From Gammaproteobacteria bacterium RIFCSPHIGHO2_12_FULL_36_30 (GTDB taxonomy: Bacteria > Pseudomonadota > Gammaproteobacteria > Coxiellales > Coxiellaceae), in the NCBI GenBank assembly GCA_001801815.1, contig MGXU01000006.1, positions 1-64,000 of the forward strand: DNA of 64,000 nucleotides, read 5' to 3'. A program made the position numbers and the translations under genes. The notes under the pieces are model-generated. The model saw nothing but the letters and a program-made list of their open reading frames with translations, searched no databases and had not been told where the DNA came from. Shown here one piece after another: positions 62,387-64,000 of this stretch (position 1 is its first letter; every line of letters starts with the position of its first letter).

Positions 62387-64000
62387 ATGAGCGATCCACT
62401 GCAATTTTCCCACCAGGATTGCGATCCGCAAGAGACGCAAGAATGGAAAGATGCGCTGGATTCTGTGCTCGCATTTGAAGGAACGGATCGCGCGCAGTTT
62501 CTATTAAAAACATTGATGGCGTATGCAAATCAACATGGCGTTTCTGCACCTGGCGGAATTAATACACCGCTTGTAAATACGATTCCCGCAAATGCAGAAG
62601 CAAAAATGCCCGCAGCAGATATTCCTTTATTTGAAACACTAACAAATTGTATGCGTTGGAATGCAATTGCAATGGTGATGCGCGCTGGAAAAGTTTCCGC
62701 AGAATTAGGCGGACATATTGCAAGTTTTGGTTCGATCGCAACTTTATTTGAAATTGGTTTACATTATTTTTTTCACGGACAAAATAAAAATCACGGCGGC
62801 GATTTAATTTATTTTCAAGGACATTCTTCGCCAGGAATTTATGCGCGTGCATTTTTAGAAGATAGATTAAACGAAAAACAACTTGATGGATTTCGTCAGG
62901 AATTATCAAAAAAAGGAATTTCATCTTATCCGCATCCATGGTTAATGCCGAATTTTTGGCAATTTCCAACTGTATCGATGGGATTAGGTCCGTTGATGTC
63001 AATTTATCAAGCGAGTTTTTTAAAATATTTACAACGTCGTGGATTTGCAAATACTGAAGATCGACACGTGTGGACCTTTTGCGGCGATGGCGAATTAGGT
63101 GAACCAGAATCATTAGGTGCATTAAATATTGCAGCGCGCGAACAATTAGATAATTTAATTTTTGTGATTAATTGTAATTTACAAAGATTGGATGGTCCCG
63201 TTTGGGGAAATGGAAATATTATTCAAGAATATGAAGGTGTTTTTCGCGGTGCTGGATGGAACGTTATTAAAATAATTTGGGGATCAGGTTGGGATGCATT
63301 ATTTGAAAAAGATAAAAATGGATTATTATTGCAGCGAATTAGCGAATGTGTCGATGGCGAATTTCAAAAATTTTCAGCAAATGACGGCGCATATTTTCGC
63401 GAAGTATTTTTTGGAAAATCGCCAGAATTATTAGCGTTAGTTGCAGATCTTTCTGATGAACAATTAAAAATACAATTATTAGATGGTGGACACGATCCAC
63501 AAAAAGTATACGCTGCGTACGCAGCAGCTGTTGCACATCAACATCAACCCACCGTTATTTTAGCGAAAACAGTAAAAGGTTTTGGCATGGGCAAAAGTGG
63601 TGAAGCATTAAATGTTGCGCATCAAACAAAAAAAATGCCTATCGATGATTTAAAACATTTTCGCGAACGTTTTGGTTTAGATTTATCAGATGATGATATT
63701 ACGAAATTAAAATTTTACAAACCGAAAAAAGATTCACCCGAAATGAAATTTTTATTTCAGCAACGCGAAAAACTCGGTGGATTTTTACCAACGCGCGATG
63801 AAAAATGTGAAAAATTAAAAACACCAGAATTATCCGCATTTCAAGCTATTTTAGATGGTTCTGGTGATCGTGAAATTTCAAGCACAATGGCGTACGTGAG
63901 AATTTTATCTGTTTTATTAAAAGATAATAATATTAAAGATCGCGTTGTGCCAATTGTTGCAGATGAATCGCGCACATTTGGCATGGAAGGATTATTTCGA
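62387..64000 (+). CDS. aceE: Pyruvate dehydrogenase E1 component, homodimeric type (5' part)
   Basis: ATG 62387, with ATGAGG well placed upstream, opens a frame that runs 538 codons to the window edge without a stop. E1 decarboxylates pyruvate with thiamine diphosphate in the pyruvate dehydrogenase complex. The sequence shows ELGGHIASFGSIATLFEIGLHYFF split near residue 105, the FQGHSSPGIYARAF segment, and the thiamine-diphosphate motif from GDGELGEPESLGAL to INCNLQRLDGPVWGN. Full-length AceE has about 890 residues, so some 350 are missing beyond the window. Confidence 0.97.
   Translation, partial: MSDPLQFSHQDCDPQETQEWKDALDSVLAFEGTDRAQFLLKTLMAYANQHGVSAPGGINTPLVNTIPANAEAKMPAADIPLFETLTNCMRWNAIAMVMRAGKVSAELGGHIASFGSIATLFEIGLHYFFHGQNKNHGGDLIYFQGHSSPGIYARAFLEDRLNEKQLDGFRQELSKKGISSYPHPWLMPNFWQFPTVSMGLGPLMSIYQASFLKYLQRRGFANTEDRHVWTFCGDGELGEPESLGALNIAAREQLDNLIFVINCNLQRLDGPVWGNGNIIQEYEGVFRGAGWNVIKIIWGSGWDALFEKDKNGLLLQRISECVDGEFQKFSANDGAYFREVFFGKSPELLALVADLSDEQLKIQLLDGGHDPQKVYAAYAAAVAHQHQPTVILAKTVKGFGMGKSGEALNVAHQTKKMPIDDLKHFRERFGLDLSDDDITKLKFYKPKKDSPEMKFLFQQREKLGGFLPTRDEKCEKLKTPELSAFQAILDGSGDREISSTMAYVRILSVLLKDNNIKDRVVPIVADESRTFGMEGLFR

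Overview
The window is 64 kb of AT-rich, gene-dense bacterial chromosome. Core genes point to a gammaproteobacterium: the rpsU-yqeY-dnaG-rpoD macromolecular-synthesis operon with a tRNA-Ile2(CAU) gene beside it, the rpsP-rimM-trmD-rplS operon, a homodimeric-type aceE, ubiG-gph, a cyo quinol oxidase, sohB, ampE and ygfZ. A eukaryotic-like protein kinase, a lysine-rich histone-like protein, small Cys-rich exported proteins and several orphan genes suggest a host-associated member of the Legionellales (Legionella/Coxiella relatives). That placement is an inference from gene content, not a database result.

Layout. 1-4.6 kb is accessory: two HAD hydrolases, a NUDIX protein, an XRE regulator with two clear palindromic operators, a TPR/Sel1-like gene broken by an in-frame stop, and orphans. 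4.6-8.5 kb holds a saccharopine dehydrogenase / ALDH7 pair and a convergent Ser/Thr kinase. 8.5-13.5 kb is tRNA-Ile2, rpoD, dnaG, yqeY and rpsU. 13.5-25.4 kb has nhaA, pepN, an AAA ATPase preceded by tandem 14-bp repeats, gph, ubiG, a CDF zinc exporter, sohB, a GltB-like FMN protein, a tiny Cys-rich peptide and an orphan membrane protein. 25.4-29.6 kb is cyoABCD, with two heptamer tandem-repeat tracts between cyoC and cyoD. 29.7-36.3 kb is a second accessory stretch: RhuM, a GNAT, an APC permease, a Pif1-like helicase and the AbiEi/AbiEii toxin-antitoxin pair next to tRNA-Lys. 36.4-48.9 kb contains a pilin, prfB with its programmed +1 frameshift, an orphan, a POT transporter, a thioesterase, a HigB/HigA-like pair, lysS, two Cys-rich exported proteins, ygfZ, an MFS transporter, rlmI and the rplS/trmD/rimM/rpsP operon. 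49-64 kb has a MITE-like inverted repeat, ffh, a CorC-like protein, a GNAT-GrpB fusion, pncB-pncA, a FimT-like pseudopilin, adk-trx, the histone-like gene, a DUF2147 protein, ampE, a degenerate shikimate-kinase-like protein, several membrane transporters and the 5' part of aceE.

Most of the window is housekeeping. The points most worth a second look are the heptamer tracts inside the cyo operon, the MITE-like palindromes near tRNA-Ile2 and between rpsP and ffh, the 14-bp tandem repeats at the ATPase, the histone-like gene with a palindromic operator, the GNAT-GrpB fusion, the non-RD kinase and the degenerate AroK paralogue. No CRISPR array, rRNA gene or intact insertion sequence was seen. I did not find a clear multi-gene system that looks wholly new.
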